The translations under genes and the position numbers were made by a program. DNA of 64,000 nt from Pseudarthrobacter polychromogenes (GTDB taxonomy: Bacteria > Actinomycetota > Actinomycetes > Actinomycetales > Micrococcaceae): NCBI RefSeq assembly GCF_014644495.1, contig NZ_BMKU01000011.1, positions 90,145 to 154,144 on the forward strand, written 5' to 3'. The notes under the pieces are model-generated. The model ran no database searches. It was not told the DNA's origin and was given only the letters and a program-made list of their open reading frames with translations. Positions 17,138-26,080 of this stretch are shown here, piece after piece. The stretch's first letter is position 1. The number at the start of each line of letters is the position of its first letter.

Positions 17138-17893
17138 GTGAACAGCCCCTTCGCCGAAGCCATCCTGAACGGCTCGCTCCTGCTTGCCATCCCGGTGGCC
17201 CTGCTGGCCGGACTGGTTTCCTTCCTCTCTCCGTGCGTGCTGCCCCTGGTCCCCGGATACCTGGGCTACGTCACCGGGCTCAGCGGCGTGGACCTGCAGA
17301 AGCAGAAGCGCGGCCGGATGCTGGTGGGCATCGGGCTGTTCGTCCTCGGTTTTTCCGTCATTTTCGTCCTCCTCGGCGGAGCTTTCGGCCAGCTGGGAAC
17401 CCTCATCACGGGTTCCCAGAACGCCTGGATCACCCAGCTCCTGGGCATCCTGGTGATTGTCATGGGCGTCGTCTTCATGGGCGGCTTCAGCTGGCTGCAG
17501 CGCGACGCCAAAATCTCCGCCAGGCCGCCGGCCGGGCTCTGGGGAGCGCCGCTGCTGGGCCTGACCTTCGGGCTGGGCTGGGCGCCGTGCATCGGCCCCA
17601 CCTACTCGGCCGTGCAGCTGCTGAGCCTTTCCGGGGGATCGTCCGCGGCCAAGGGCGCCTTCCTGGCCTTCGTCTACAGCCTGGGCCTGGGCATCCCCTT
17701 CCTGCTGATCGCACTGGCGGTCCGCCGGGGGATGGGTGTGATGGCGTTCTTCCGCAAGCACCGGCTGGCCATCCAGCGCACCGGCGGGGGCATCCTGGTG
17801 GTGCTGGGCCTGCTGATGGCCAGCGGCGTCTGGGGCGCCTGGGTGACCGAACTCCAGTACTGGTTCCAAACCGATGTGAAGTTGCCGATCTGA
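17138..17893 (+). CDS. ccdA: Cytochrome c biogenesis protein CcdA
   Basis: Passes electrons from cytoplasmic thioredoxin across the membrane to TlpA/ResA. The 251 residues form six hydrophobic helices with the two redox cysteines in LSPCVLPLVPGYLGY and WAPCIGPTYSA. It starts with GTG at 17138 and overlaps the ResB start (TGATG). Confidence 0.93.
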   Translation: MNSPFAEAILNGSLLLAIPVALLAGLVSFLSPCVLPLVPGYLGYVTGLSGVDLQKQKRGRMLVGIGLFVLGFSVIFVLLGGAFGQLGTLITGSQNAWITQLLGILVIVMGVVFMGGFSWLQRDAKISARPPAGLWGAPLLGLTFGLGWAPCIGPTYSAVQLLSLSGGSSAAKGAFLAFVYSLGLGIPFLLIALAVRRGMGVMAFFRKHRLAIQRTGGGILVVLGLLMASGVWGAWVTELQYWFQTDVKLPI

Positions 17894-19662
17894 TGAGCGA
17901 GCGCGTGAACGTAGAGAAAAAGTCCTCCACCCCGGCGACGCGCGACGGTGTGGCAGCGGCCAAGGCTGACGCCGCGCTTCCCGCCCTGGGTCCCAAGGAG
18001 ATGCTGCGCTGGGCCTGGACCCAGCTGACCAGCATGCGCACGGCGCTGTTCCTGCTGCTGCTCCTGGCCGTTGCCGCCGTTCCGGGCTCGCTGTTCCCGC
18101 AGCGCCCCGCCAACCCGTCCGTGGTCACCCAGTACATCAAGGACAACCCGGACTACGGCAAGCTGCTGGACACCCTGCAGCTGTACGACGTCTACTCCTC
18201 GGCCTGGTTCTCGGCCATCTACCTGCTGCTGTTCATCTCCCTGATCGGCTGCGTGGTACCGCGCGCCATCGCCCACTACAAGGCGATGCGGTCCCAGCCG
18301 CCGCGAACCCCCAAGCGGCTCTCCCGCCTCCCCGAGTACGGGACCCTGGTGATACCCGCCCGGGCCGGGATCCCGGCGTCGGACGCCATCCACGGCGCCG
18401 CCGGACTGCTGAAGAAGCGCGGCTACCGCGTTGAGGTAAGGGACGACGGCGGCGCGCGGCCGTCTTTGGGGGCCGAGCGAGGCTTCCTGAAGGAAGTGGG
18501 CAACCTCGTCTTCCACACGTCCCTCATCGGCGTCCTGGTGTCCGTGGCCATCGGGGGCCTGTTCGGCTACAGCGGACAGCGGATCCTGGTGGAGGGGGAC
18601 ACGTTCGTGAACACCCTGGTGGGCTACGACCAGTTCACGCCCGGCACCAATTTCCAGTCCGGCCAGCTGCAGCCCTATTCCATTCAGCTGGACAAGTTCG
18701 ACATCACGTTCGACCGCGAGTCCGAGGGCAAGTTCGGCCAGCCCATCGATTTCTCGGCGGCAGTGACCACCAAGGAAAACCCGGACGCGCCCGCGCGGCA
18801 GGAAACCCTGAAGGTCAACGATCCCGTCACCCTGGGCGGCACCAGCATCTACCTCACCGGCAACGGCTATGCGCCCGTGGTGACCATCCGGGACGGCGCC
18901 GGCAACGTGGCCATGCAGGGCCCCGTGGTGGCCAAGCTGCAGGGGGACAACTACTACTCCTCCGTGGTGATCAAGGTCCCCGACGCCGCGCCCGACCAGC
19001 TGGGATTCGCCGGCTTCTTCCTGCCCACCGCCTTCATCACCGATGAGGGGGTTTCCTTCAGCGGTGACCCGGAACTCTTCAACCCGCAGCTCACGCTCAA
19101 CTCCTACTACGGCGACCTTGGCCTGGATGACGGAGCGCCGCAGAACGTCTTCGAACTGGACGTCAAGGACCTGACCCCGCTGAACGCCCGCAACTTGGAC
19201 GCCGGCGGCATTACCCTCTCGCCGGGGACCAGCTACACACTCCCTGACGGGAAGGGCACCATCAGCTTCGACGGCGTCAAGCGTTACATCGGCGTGGACA
19301 TCCACCACAACCCCGGCCAGCTCTACGCCCTGATCTTCGCGCTGCTGGCCGTGGCCGGCCTGATCCTCTCGCTGTACGTCAACCGCCGCCGCGTGTGGAT
19401 CCGCACCGGCACCCACGAGGACGGCCGCACCATGGTTGAGTACGGGCTCCTGGCCCGCGGCGAGGACCACCGGCTTGCCGGGGAAGCGGCAGCCCTCCGG
19501 AAGCTGCTGACCGAAGAGTGGCAGTTGGATCCGGACCAGGGCCCGCCCCGGCCCTCACAGGAAACTCCCGGCAGCCCGGGGGACAATAGCACCGGAGCTG
19601 CCGCAACCACAGGCCCAGCCACCACCCCAGCCGGCCCCACCGGGCCCGAAAAGGACCAGTAA
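17893..19662 (+). CDS. resB: Cytochrome c biogenesis protein ResB (Ccs1)
   Basis: One of the two System II haem-ligation proteins. 589 residues: an N-terminal cytoplasmic tail, a transmembrane pair (ALFLLLLLAVAAVPGSLFPQ and FSAIYLLLFISLIGCV), a third helix after the loop (VGNLVFHTSLIGVLV), a large extracytoplasmic domain (about 235-475), and a last helix near 482 followed by an Ala/Pro-rich tail. The ATG at 17893 overlaps the ccdA stop. Works with CcsB. Confidence 0.92.
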   Translation: MSERVNVEKKSSTPATRDGVAAAKADAALPALGPKEMLRWAWTQLTSMRTALFLLLLLAVAAVPGSLFPQRPANPSVVTQYIKDNPDYGKLLDTLQLYDVYSSAWFSAIYLLLFISLIGCVVPRAIAHYKAMRSQPPRTPKRLSRLPEYGTLVIPARAGIPASDAIHGAAGLLKKRGYRVEVRDDGGARPSLGAERGFLKEVGNLVFHTSLIGVLVSVAIGGLFGYSGQRILVEGDTFVNTLVGYDQFTPGTNFQSGQLQPYSIQLDKFDITFDRESEGKFGQPIDFSAAVTTKENPDAPARQETLKVNDPVTLGGTSIYLTGNGYAPVVTIRDGAGNVAMQGPVVAKLQGDNYYSSVVIKVPDAAPDQLGFAGFFLPTAFITDEGVSFSGDPELFNPQLTLNSYYGDLGLDDGAPQNVFELDVKDLTPLNARNLDAGGITLSPGTSYTLPDGKGTISFDGVKRYIGVDIHHNPGQLYALIFALLAVAGLILSLYVNRRRVWIRTGTHEDGRTMVEYGLLARGEDHRLAGEAAALRKLLTEEWQLDPDQGPPRPSQETPGSPGDNSTGAAATTGPATTPAGPTGPEKDQ

Positions 19663-20798
19663 TGCCGTACGGAATCAACGAAACCATGGGCCAGTACAGC
19701 GAGCTCTTTATGCTGCTGGCGGCCGGCACGTACACCGTCGCCTTCATCGCTTTCGCCTGGGACCTGGCCAAGAGCAGCAAGGCGCTGCGCGCGATCGACC
19801 TCAAGGCTGCGCAGGCCTCGCAGTCCGGCCAGGCCCAGGACGCAGCCAGGGTTCCGGTGGCAGCCGGGGTGGGGGAACACGCCGCAGCCGCTGATGGCTC
19901 CCGTGCCGACTCCGCCGCGGCGCACCTGGGCGGACCGGCCGGCAGGGCCGAGCGGCCGTCGTCGTCCACCACCAAGGCAGCGGGTACGGGAGGCGGGGGA
20001 GTCATCACTGCCGACGCCGACATGCGCTATGCCGCGGAACGCCGCGCACCCGCGCGGGTGGCGGTGGCCCTGACCATTCTTGGCGCCCTGATCCACGCCG
20101 CCGGCGTGCTGACCCGTGCGCTGGGCGCCGGCCGCGTGCCGTGGGGCAACATGTACGAATTCCTCACCACCGGCGCGTTCGTGGCCGTGGCGGTGTTCCT
20201 GCTGGTGCTGGTCCGCCGCGACCTCCGCTTCCTGGGAACCTTCGTGGTGGGCCTGGCCATCATTATGCTGGTGGCCGCCTCCGTGGCCTACTGGACTCCC
20301 GTGGGGCACCTGGTTCCCGCCCTCCAGAGCTACTGGCTGATCATCCATGTGTCCATCGCCGTGCTGTCCTCAGCCCTCTTCACCCTGACTTTCGCGATGT
20401 CCGCGCTGCAGCTGGTCCAGTCCCACCGCCAGAAAACGGTGGCTGCCGGCGGGGCGGACAAACTGGGCTTCATGCGCCTGGTGCCCTCCGCGCTGAGCCT
20501 GGAAAACCTGTCCTACCGCATCAACGCCATCGCCTTTATCGGCTGGACGTTCACCCTCATGTTCGGTGCCATCTGGGCAGAAAAGGCCTGGGGGCGGTTC
20601 TGGGGCTGGGACACCAAGGAAGTGTGGACCTTCGTGATCTGGGTTGTCTACGCCGGATACCTCCACGCACGGGCCACCCGAGGCTGGACCGGCACCCGGG
20701 CCGCCTGGCTCTCGATCGTGGGCTACCTCTGCGTGGTTTTCAACTTCACCATCGTTAACCAGTTCTTCAACGGGCTCCACTCGTACTCAGGGCTCTGA
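19662..20798 (+). CDS. ccsB: Cytochrome c biogenesis protein CcsB (CcsA/ResC family)
   Basis: Haem handling and ligation partner of ResB. 378 residues with about eight helices and the tryptophan-rich haem motif WGRFWGWDTKEVWTF; conserved His residues flank it. An insert of about 85 residues rich in Ala and Gly (about 45-130) follows the first helix and is longer than usual. The ATG overlaps the resB stop (TAATG). Last gene of the cytochrome c operon. Confidence 0.92.
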   Translation: MPYGINETMGQYSELFMLLAAGTYTVAFIAFAWDLAKSSKALRAIDLKAAQASQSGQAQDAARVPVAAGVGEHAAAADGSRADSAAAHLGGPAGRAERPSSSTTKAAGTGGGGVITADADMRYAAERRAPARVAVALTILGALIHAAGVLTRALGAGRVPWGNMYEFLTTGAFVAVAVFLLVLVRRDLRFLGTFVVGLAIIMLVAASVAYWTPVGHLVPALQSYWLIIHVSIAVLSSALFTLTFAMSALQLVQSHRQKTVAAGGADKLGFMRLVPSALSLENLSYRINAIAFIGWTFTLMFGAIWAEKAWGRFWGWDTKEVWTFVIWVVYAGYLHARATRGWTGTRAAWLSIVGYLCVVFNFTIVNQFFNGLHSYSGL

Positions 20799-20852
20799 GC
20801 AGGACTTCTGTGGAGTTCCCGGGTGCCCGGAGACTTCTAAAATCGATGTAGC

Positions 20853-20864
20853 AACAGGGCTGTT
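20853..20864. promoter_or_regulatory. Small palindrome upstream of the Hsp70 gene
   Basis: AACAG-GG-CTGTT is a perfect 12-bp inverted repeat in the 150-bp gap before the Hsp70-like gene, about 85 bp from its start. It could be an operator for the island; the length makes chance occurrence quite possible. Confidence 0.25.
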
Positions 20865-20948
20865 CCCGGTCAGCCGGTAATGCTACGTTGGTTTCGTGCG
20901 CCCGTGATGAAGTTTGCTGGCGGAACAACAGTTTTTCCTGAGGTACCC

Positions 20949-23054
20949 ATGAGCTATGTTCTCGCCGTTGACGTGGGAACCAGCTTCACAGCTGCTGCCA
21001 TCGCCCGTTTTGACCAGGGCGGTTCCTCTCCCGAGTGCCTGCCGCTGGGACTCCGTGGAACCTCGGTACCCTCTGTTCTTTTTTACCCCGACAACGGCCC
21101 CGTCCTGGTGGGGGAAGCCGCAGAACGCCGCGGCCTGGATTCCCCCGGGCGGGTTGTGCGGGAATTCAAGCGCCGCATTGGCGACGCCGTGCCGATCTCC
21201 GTGGGCACACTGTCCCTGGCCGCCGAGGACGTGTTCGCCACCATGGCCCGCTGGGTGGCAGACCGTGCGGAAGAACGCCAGGGGGCGCCGCCGTCGGAAA
21301 TCATCCTGACGTACCCCGCTGCCTGGGGCTTCCACCGCACATCCCTCATCAAAGGCGCCCTCGCCGCCAAGGGGCTCCACAACGTCACGCTGCTGACGGA
21401 ACCGGAAGCCGCGGCACTCCATTACGCATCCCAGGTTCGGGTGGAGGACGGCAGCATCATTGCCGTCTATGATCTGGGCGGCGGCACCTTCGATACCGCT
21501 GTCCTCCGCAAGGAGGCCAGCAGCCGGTTTGAACTACTCGGGAAACCGGAAGGCTTTGAACACATGGGCGGCGCCGATTTCGATGCCGCCCTTTTCCGCT
21601 TTGTGGCTGAACATACGGATGGCGCCCTGGCCCGGCTGGACCCGGCAGCCCCCGGAGTGCTCGCCGCGCTTTCCCGGCTGCGGCGGGAGTGCGTGGAAGC
21701 CAAAGAAGCGCTCTCCAGCGACAGCGAAGCCAACATCTCCGTGCTCCTGCCCGGCATCCAGCAGCAAATACGCATGGTCCGCCCCGAATTCGAAGCGCTG
21801 ATCGAAGACCCCGTCCGGGACACCGTGGATGCCCTGGAAGAATCGCTAAGCCAGCTTGGGCTGGAGCCGGCTGACCTTACCGCCGTGCTGCTGATTGGCG
21901 GATCCTCCCGCATCCCCCTGGTTGCACAGCTGATCTCGGAGCAGCTTGACCGTCCCATCGCCGTGGACGCCGATCCCAAGGCCTCCATCTGCATGGGCGC
22001 AGCAGTTTCCGCGGTGTTGGGCCGGGCGGCTCTGGCGGCTGCCGCCGCGGCGGAATCGAGTCCGGCCGAAGCTCCCGGTGGGGCTGTTTCCAGCCCCGCC
22101 CCGGATGGTGCGCAGGCGCCGCTGCGGCTGGCCAGCTGGTCCCGGAACCCCACGCCTGCCCCGCAGTCCCTGGCGGCGGCAGCCCTCAGCCAGGGCCATG
22201 GTGACAAGGGCGGAGCTCATGCCCCGAAACCGCGGGTGCGGCTTACTGCCGTGGCGGCCACCGCCGTCCTGTTCACTGTCCTCACCGCCACGGCCGCCCA
22301 GAGCCCGGCAGGATTCAACAGCCTGGCCTCTGTGTTCGTCCCGCCGGCCGGGGCCTCCAATGACCGGGCGGCGGTGCCCGCCACTGGCGCCGCGGGCGGC
22401 GGCAATGGTGCCGGCGCGGCGGCCGGGGCTGCGGGAGACGTCCAGGTCCCGGTGGGAGGCATCGATTCCGGCATGCAGCGGGCCGCTGCGTCCCAGGCAC
22501 CCGGCCCCGTGGCGGACGGGAAGGTGCCTTCCATCCGGTCCATCGAGAAGGGCGCCTCCGAAGGGCCCTCCGTCAGCGCCGTAGCCGCAGGTGGGGCCGC
22601 CGGCACCACTGCGCCGGGGGATCCGGCGACTACTGACGAATCAACGCCGACCGGGACGCCGACCACTGGCGGAGCGACCCCCACCGTTGATCCAACAACG
22701 ACAGAAGCCACGGAGCCGGGCACGTCGAGCCCTTCGCCCACGGCATCTGACAGCCAGCCTGAGACGCCGACACCCTACGTTACGGATTCCGGTACGGGGT
22801 CAAACACGGCGGAGCCCACGCCGACGGAGACGACGGCCACACCAAGCGAACCTGGCCGATGGCTTAAACCGGTGAAAGGTTCGAAGTCGCGGGATCTCAC
22901 GGCTTCCCCTTCACCGACGGTCCAGGTATCGGCGTCCCCGACGGAAAACAATCTTGTCACCTCTGTGGCGGAGGAGTCCGTGGGCTCAGGTCCGTCCGGC
23001 ACGTCCACTGCCACGGACACCGCCACGGCCACGACGACAATTCCGGCGGCCTGA
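20949..23054 (+). CDS. Hsp70-family ATPase with membrane anchor and Ser/Thr/Pro-rich tail
   Basis: A 701-residue protein. Residues 1-360 are an Hsp70/actin-type nucleotide-binding domain: phosphate-1 AVDVGTSFTAAAIARF, phosphate-2 DLGGGTFD (175-182), adenosine motif IGGSSRIP (316-323). No canonical DnaK substrate-binding beta-sandwich follows. Instead there is an Ala/Pro-rich linker, one hydrophobic helix (about 432-450) and roughly 250 residues rich in Thr, Ser, Pro and Gly. The likely topology is ATPase inside, disordered tail outside. ATG at 20949 follows GAGG. It starts one base before the LuxR gene and appears to lead the IniB/dynamin island. Not a housekeeping DnaK; partner unknown. Confidence 0.85.
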   Translation: MSYVLAVDVGTSFTAAAIARFDQGGSSPECLPLGLRGTSVPSVLFYPDNGPVLVGEAAERRGLDSPGRVVREFKRRIGDAVPISVGTLSLAAEDVFATMARWVADRAEERQGAPPSEIILTYPAAWGFHRTSLIKGALAAKGLHNVTLLTEPEAAALHYASQVRVEDGSIIAVYDLGGGTFDTAVLRKEASSRFELLGKPEGFEHMGGADFDAALFRFVAEHTDGALARLDPAAPGVLAALSRLRRECVEAKEALSSDSEANISVLLPGIQQQIRMVRPEFEALIEDPVRDTVDALEESLSQLGLEPADLTAVLLIGGSSRIPLVAQLISEQLDRPIAVDADPKASICMGAAVSAVLGRAALAAAAAAESSPAEAPGGAVSSPAPDGAQAPLRLASWSRNPTPAPQSLAAAALSQGHGDKGGAHAPKPRVRLTAVAATAVLFTVLTATAAQSPAGFNSLASVFVPPAGASNDRAAVPATGAAGGGNGAGAAAGAAGDVQVPVGGIDSGMQRAAASQAPGPVADGKVPSIRSIEKGASEGPSVSAVAAGGAAGTTAPGDPATTDESTPTGTPTTGGATPTVDPTTTEATEPGTSSPSPTASDSQPETPTPYVTDSGTGSNTAEPTPTETTATPSEPGRWLKPVKGSKSRDLTASPSPTVQVSASPTENNLVTSVAEESVGSGPSGTSTATDTATATTTIPAA

Positions 23055-23055
23055 C

Positions 23056-25137
23056 ATGGTCAGCTACCAGCCGCACACGCAAAAGACCGCATTCCGCCAT
23101 CCGGAGCCGGACCATCAGGTGGCGGCACTGCAGAGCGCAGAACTCATGGCCAGCCAGCTCAAAGGTGAGAACGCAGCAGTCCGGGAACTGCTGCTGGCGT
23201 TGTCCGTGGGTTTTGCCCTGCCGGGACCGCTGCCTTCAGACCTGCAGCGCAAGATCGACGGGAACGGTGTGGAGAGCCTTGACGCCCTGGTGCAGAGGGC
23301 AGAGTCGTCAGGCCTGTTGACTCCTGACGGGGCCGTCGTCGGCCCGGCCCGGCACGCGCTGCTCGCCGTCGCCCCCACCACCAAGGTGCATGCGCTCCAG
23401 CGGGAGCTGGTGGGCGTCTACGCGGCCAACGGCCAGCCGCTGGGAGATCTCGCCCGGGAACTGGCGCGCACCGGACTTGCCGATCCGCGGGTGGCAACCG
23501 AGCTGGAGCATGCGGCGGACAAGGCGCTGGAGCGCGATCCCGGACTGGCGTACCAGCTCTACGATGAGGCCCTGCTGGCCGGCACCGACGAGAAGGCCAC
23601 AGCGGCCCGGCGTGCCCAGGCCGCGGCGGCCAACGGCGACCTCGACACGGCCACCCGCATCGTGGACACCCTGTTGGGGCAGGACAGCCCACCGGACGTC
23701 CGCCGCGCCGCGGATGTGGCAGCCGCGGTGTGGGCCCAACGGGGAATGCTGGCCCGCGGAGCGGATGTCTACAGTTGGCTGGGCCCCTCCCGCATAGGCC
23801 AATCCGCGCCCCTTGCCGCCGTTACCCTGATCGGCTGCGGCGACCTGTCCGGTGCTGAAAACATCTTCGGGGCCGACGCGCCGCCCGCGTCGCCCACGCT
23901 GCTTGCCGCCACCCTTGCCCACCTTGGAAGAGGCATCCTCCAGTCCCTGGCGGGGGACCCGCACCAAGGACTCCAGACCCTGATCCACGCCTCAGACATG
24001 CTGAACGCGGGGGGTGCTGCGCTTCCCCTGCCGGAGACTCCGGCTGCACTGGCGGCGCTGGTGGCGCTGCACAGCGGAGAGCCGAACCTTGCGGAAACAA
24101 TCTGCCGGTCCGCGGCCGCCGCCGGGCAGGGAGGCGATACCGCCAAACCGCGCCTCTTCCTGCTGCAGGCGTGGTCAGCGATGATGCAGGACAGGCTCGA
24201 GGATGCCCGGCTCGCGATCAATGAGGCATCCAAAGCGAACCACTGGCCGCTGGTGCCGCGCGATGAATTCCTCTGTTCGGCCCTGGAAGTGGGCCTTGCC
24301 CGGCGCAACGCCGATTTCCCCGAGCTCATCAAGGCCTGGGAACGGGCGCGCGAAGCGACGCTTCACACCGCCGTGGACCTGTACAGCCTGCTGCCCTGGG
24401 GGGAGCTCATGATCGCAGCCGCCCGCCTTCGGGAGGGCCGCAGGGTTGCCCCGTACCTCAATGACGCATGGGACCTCCTGGAGCGCCTGGGCAATCCGCC
24501 GCTGTGGGCCGTGCCGCTGCACTGGGCTGCCGTCCAGGCTGCCCTGTTGAACGAAAGCCCAGCCGACCTGGCACCGCACGCAGCAGCGCTCGCCCGGGCC
24601 GCAGGGCAAAGCCACCTGGCGGCCGTACTCGCGGCGGCCGGCAAAGCGTGGGTAACAGTTCTGGCCGAGAGGTTCCGTCCTGATGACGTCGAGGCGGCGG
24701 CACGGGGCCTGGGGCTGGTGGGAATGCCCTGGGAAGGGGCACGGCTTGCCGGCCACGCCGCGGCCCGGGCGGACGAGCGCAAGGACATGGTGCGCCTGCT
24801 CTCCTGCGCCCGGGAACTCCACCCACAGGCCAGTTCGGCGGGCCCGGGGGCTCCGGCGTCCTCCGAAGCCCGCAACGCTCCCCCCACCGAGGCAGGTAAT
24901 GGCATGCAACCAGACGGCGCAGGGCTGAGCGAGCGGGAAAAGGAAGTGGCCCGGCTGGTGCTCGACGGCAAGACCTACCGGGAAATTGGCGAGGCCATCT
25001 ACATTTCCCCGCGCACCGCTGAGCACCACATTGCCCGCATGCGGCGCAGGCTGGGCGCGGAAAACCGGTCGGACCTGATGGCCAAGCTGCGCCTTGCGCT
25101 TGGCCCGGAGAACCAGGCCCATGACCAGTCCCCCTAA
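23056..25137 (+). CDS. LuxR-family transcriptional regulator with long helical-repeat sensor region
   Basis: A 693-residue protein. The C-terminus (about 625-690) is a LuxR/FixJ helix-turn-helix: LSEREKEVARLVLDGKTYREIG, split by the turn, and SPRTAEHHIARMRRRLG. The first 600 residues are Ala/Leu-rich helical repeats resembling the TPR-like part of LAL regulators, but I see no Walker A motif, so no ATPase. The ATG at 23056 is one base past the Hsp70 stop, so the two are coupled. Together with the downstream IniB and dynamin genes, this parallels the LuxR-type IniR next to mycobacterial iniBAC (from memory). It probably regulates the island. Confidence 0.85.
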   Translation: MVSYQPHTQKTAFRHPEPDHQVAALQSAELMASQLKGENAAVRELLLALSVGFALPGPLPSDLQRKIDGNGVESLDALVQRAESSGLLTPDGAVVGPARHALLAVAPTTKVHALQRELVGVYAANGQPLGDLARELARTGLADPRVATELEHAADKALERDPGLAYQLYDEALLAGTDEKATAARRAQAAAANGDLDTATRIVDTLLGQDSPPDVRRAADVAAAVWAQRGMLARGADVYSWLGPSRIGQSAPLAAVTLIGCGDLSGAENIFGADAPPASPTLLAATLAHLGRGILQSLAGDPHQGLQTLIHASDMLNAGGAALPLPETPAALAALVALHSGEPNLAETICRSAAAAGQGGDTAKPRLFLLQAWSAMMQDRLEDARLAINEASKANHWPLVPRDEFLCSALEVGLARRNADFPELIKAWERAREATLHTAVDLYSLLPWGELMIAAARLREGRRVAPYLNDAWDLLERLGNPPLWAVPLHWAAVQAALLNESPADLAPHAAALARAAGQSHLAAVLAAAGKAWVTVLAERFRPDDVEAAARGLGLVGMPWEGARLAGHAAARADERKDMVRLLSCARELHPQASSAGPGAPASSEARNAPPTEAGNGMQPDGAGLSEREKEVARLVLDGKTYREIGEAIYISPRTAEHHIARMRRRLGAENRSDLMAKLRLALGPENQAHDQSP

Positions 25138-25157
25138 CACCCCTAACGGGGAGGTCC

Positions 25158-25216
25158 CCGGTTCCCCACCAGGGGCGCCGGCGGTAAGGGGGACCGGCCC
25201 GATGCCGGTTCCCCAC
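25158..25216. repeat. Pair of CCGGTTCCCCAC direct repeats upstream of iniB-like gene
   Basis: CCGGTTCCCCAC occurs at 25158-25169 and 25205-25216, 47 bp apart (about 4.5 helical turns), in the 149-bp gap between the LuxR gene and the iniB-like gene. They are candidate regulator sites for the promoter serving iniB and the two dynamin genes. Confidence 0.4.
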
Positions 25217-25286
25217 AAGAACAATAGGTTTGATCCAAGGCATCAGGGCCGGCGCACCGAAATAAAGACGATCTGAGGACCAGCAC

Positions 25287-26027
25287 ATGACAGTGGCAAA
25301 GGAAGTGGTCCAGTTCCTGATGGACATCTTCGGAGACCGCCAGGCGGCCCACGACTTCCTGGATGATCCCGAAGGCGTCCTGGAGAGGCACGGCCTGGCC
25401 GGTGTCAGCTCCGCAGATGTTGACGCCGCCATGCCGGTTGTCCTGGACTACGCCCCCTTGAGCGTTACGGCTTCCACCGTTGACCGGGAGATCAGTGCCG
25501 GCACTGGCCACGCCGGGAGTGGCTGGAGCCCGCTTCCCTCCGGCGGAGGCCACGACGACGACCACGGACAGGCGGTGGAGCAGCTCACCCACGTCGTGGC
25601 CAGCTACTCCTTCCCGTCCACACCGGATGACCGCGGCGCCACGGCGGACCAATCCCCGGCACTCAACATCTGGGCCGACGGCGACGTGGAGCAATGGTTC
25701 GACAACGACTCCGTGCCGGCTTTCGGCGACCCCGCCATCGGTGCCGGAACCGGGATGGGATTTGCTGACATCCGGATCGACGGCCTCTTCGACCTGGACG
25801 CGGACAGCGACGCCGCGACGGTGGGCGCCGGCGGGGCCGTCCACCCGGCCACCCTGATCGACGAATCCTTCACCGAAGAGCAGCCGACATTCGTCGAGGT
25901 GGATGTGGATACCGCCGGTGCCGGGCTCGAGTTCACGGAGGACGACGCGGCCACCATTGACATCGACAACGACATCGACGACGCTGGCGCTGGGGAGGCG
26001 GCGGACTCCATGGACTTTGGTGCCTAG
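25287..26027 (+). CDS. IniB N-terminal-domain protein, acidic
   Basis: A 246-residue protein. Residues 1-50 (VVQFLMDIFGDRQAAHDFLDDP, broken by the helix turn, then LERHGLAGVSSADVDAAMPVVLDYA) match the short helical domain that begins mycobacterial IniB. The rest is low complexity and strongly acidic, ending in a run of Asp, Ile and Glu (about 200-246), and has no membrane helix or signal peptide. GAGGAC precedes the ATG. It sits just before two dynamin-like GTPases, the iniBAC order. The acidic tail may bind basic surfaces of the dynamins; this is inference. Confidence 0.82.
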   Translation: MTVAKEVVQFLMDIFGDRQAAHDFLDDPEGVLERHGLAGVSSADVDAAMPVVLDYAPLSVTASTVDREISAGTGHAGSGWSPLPSGGGHDDDHGQAVEQLTHVVASYSFPSTPDDRGATADQSPALNIWADGDVEQWFDNDSVPAFGDPAIGAGTGMGFADIRIDGLFDLDADSDAATVGAGGAVHPATLIDESFTEEQPTFVEVDVDTAGAGLEFTEDDAATIDIDNDIDDAGAGEAADSMDFGA

Positions 26028-26080
26028 CAGCCGCCCCCGGTCCCCGAACGGTATTTAAGGCGTAGTACAGAGGACAGGCT

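Noticed and set aside
20949..23054. Housekeeping dnaK
   Set aside because: No substrate-binding domain, no grpE/dnaJ neighbours, and a membrane helix with a low-complexity tail.
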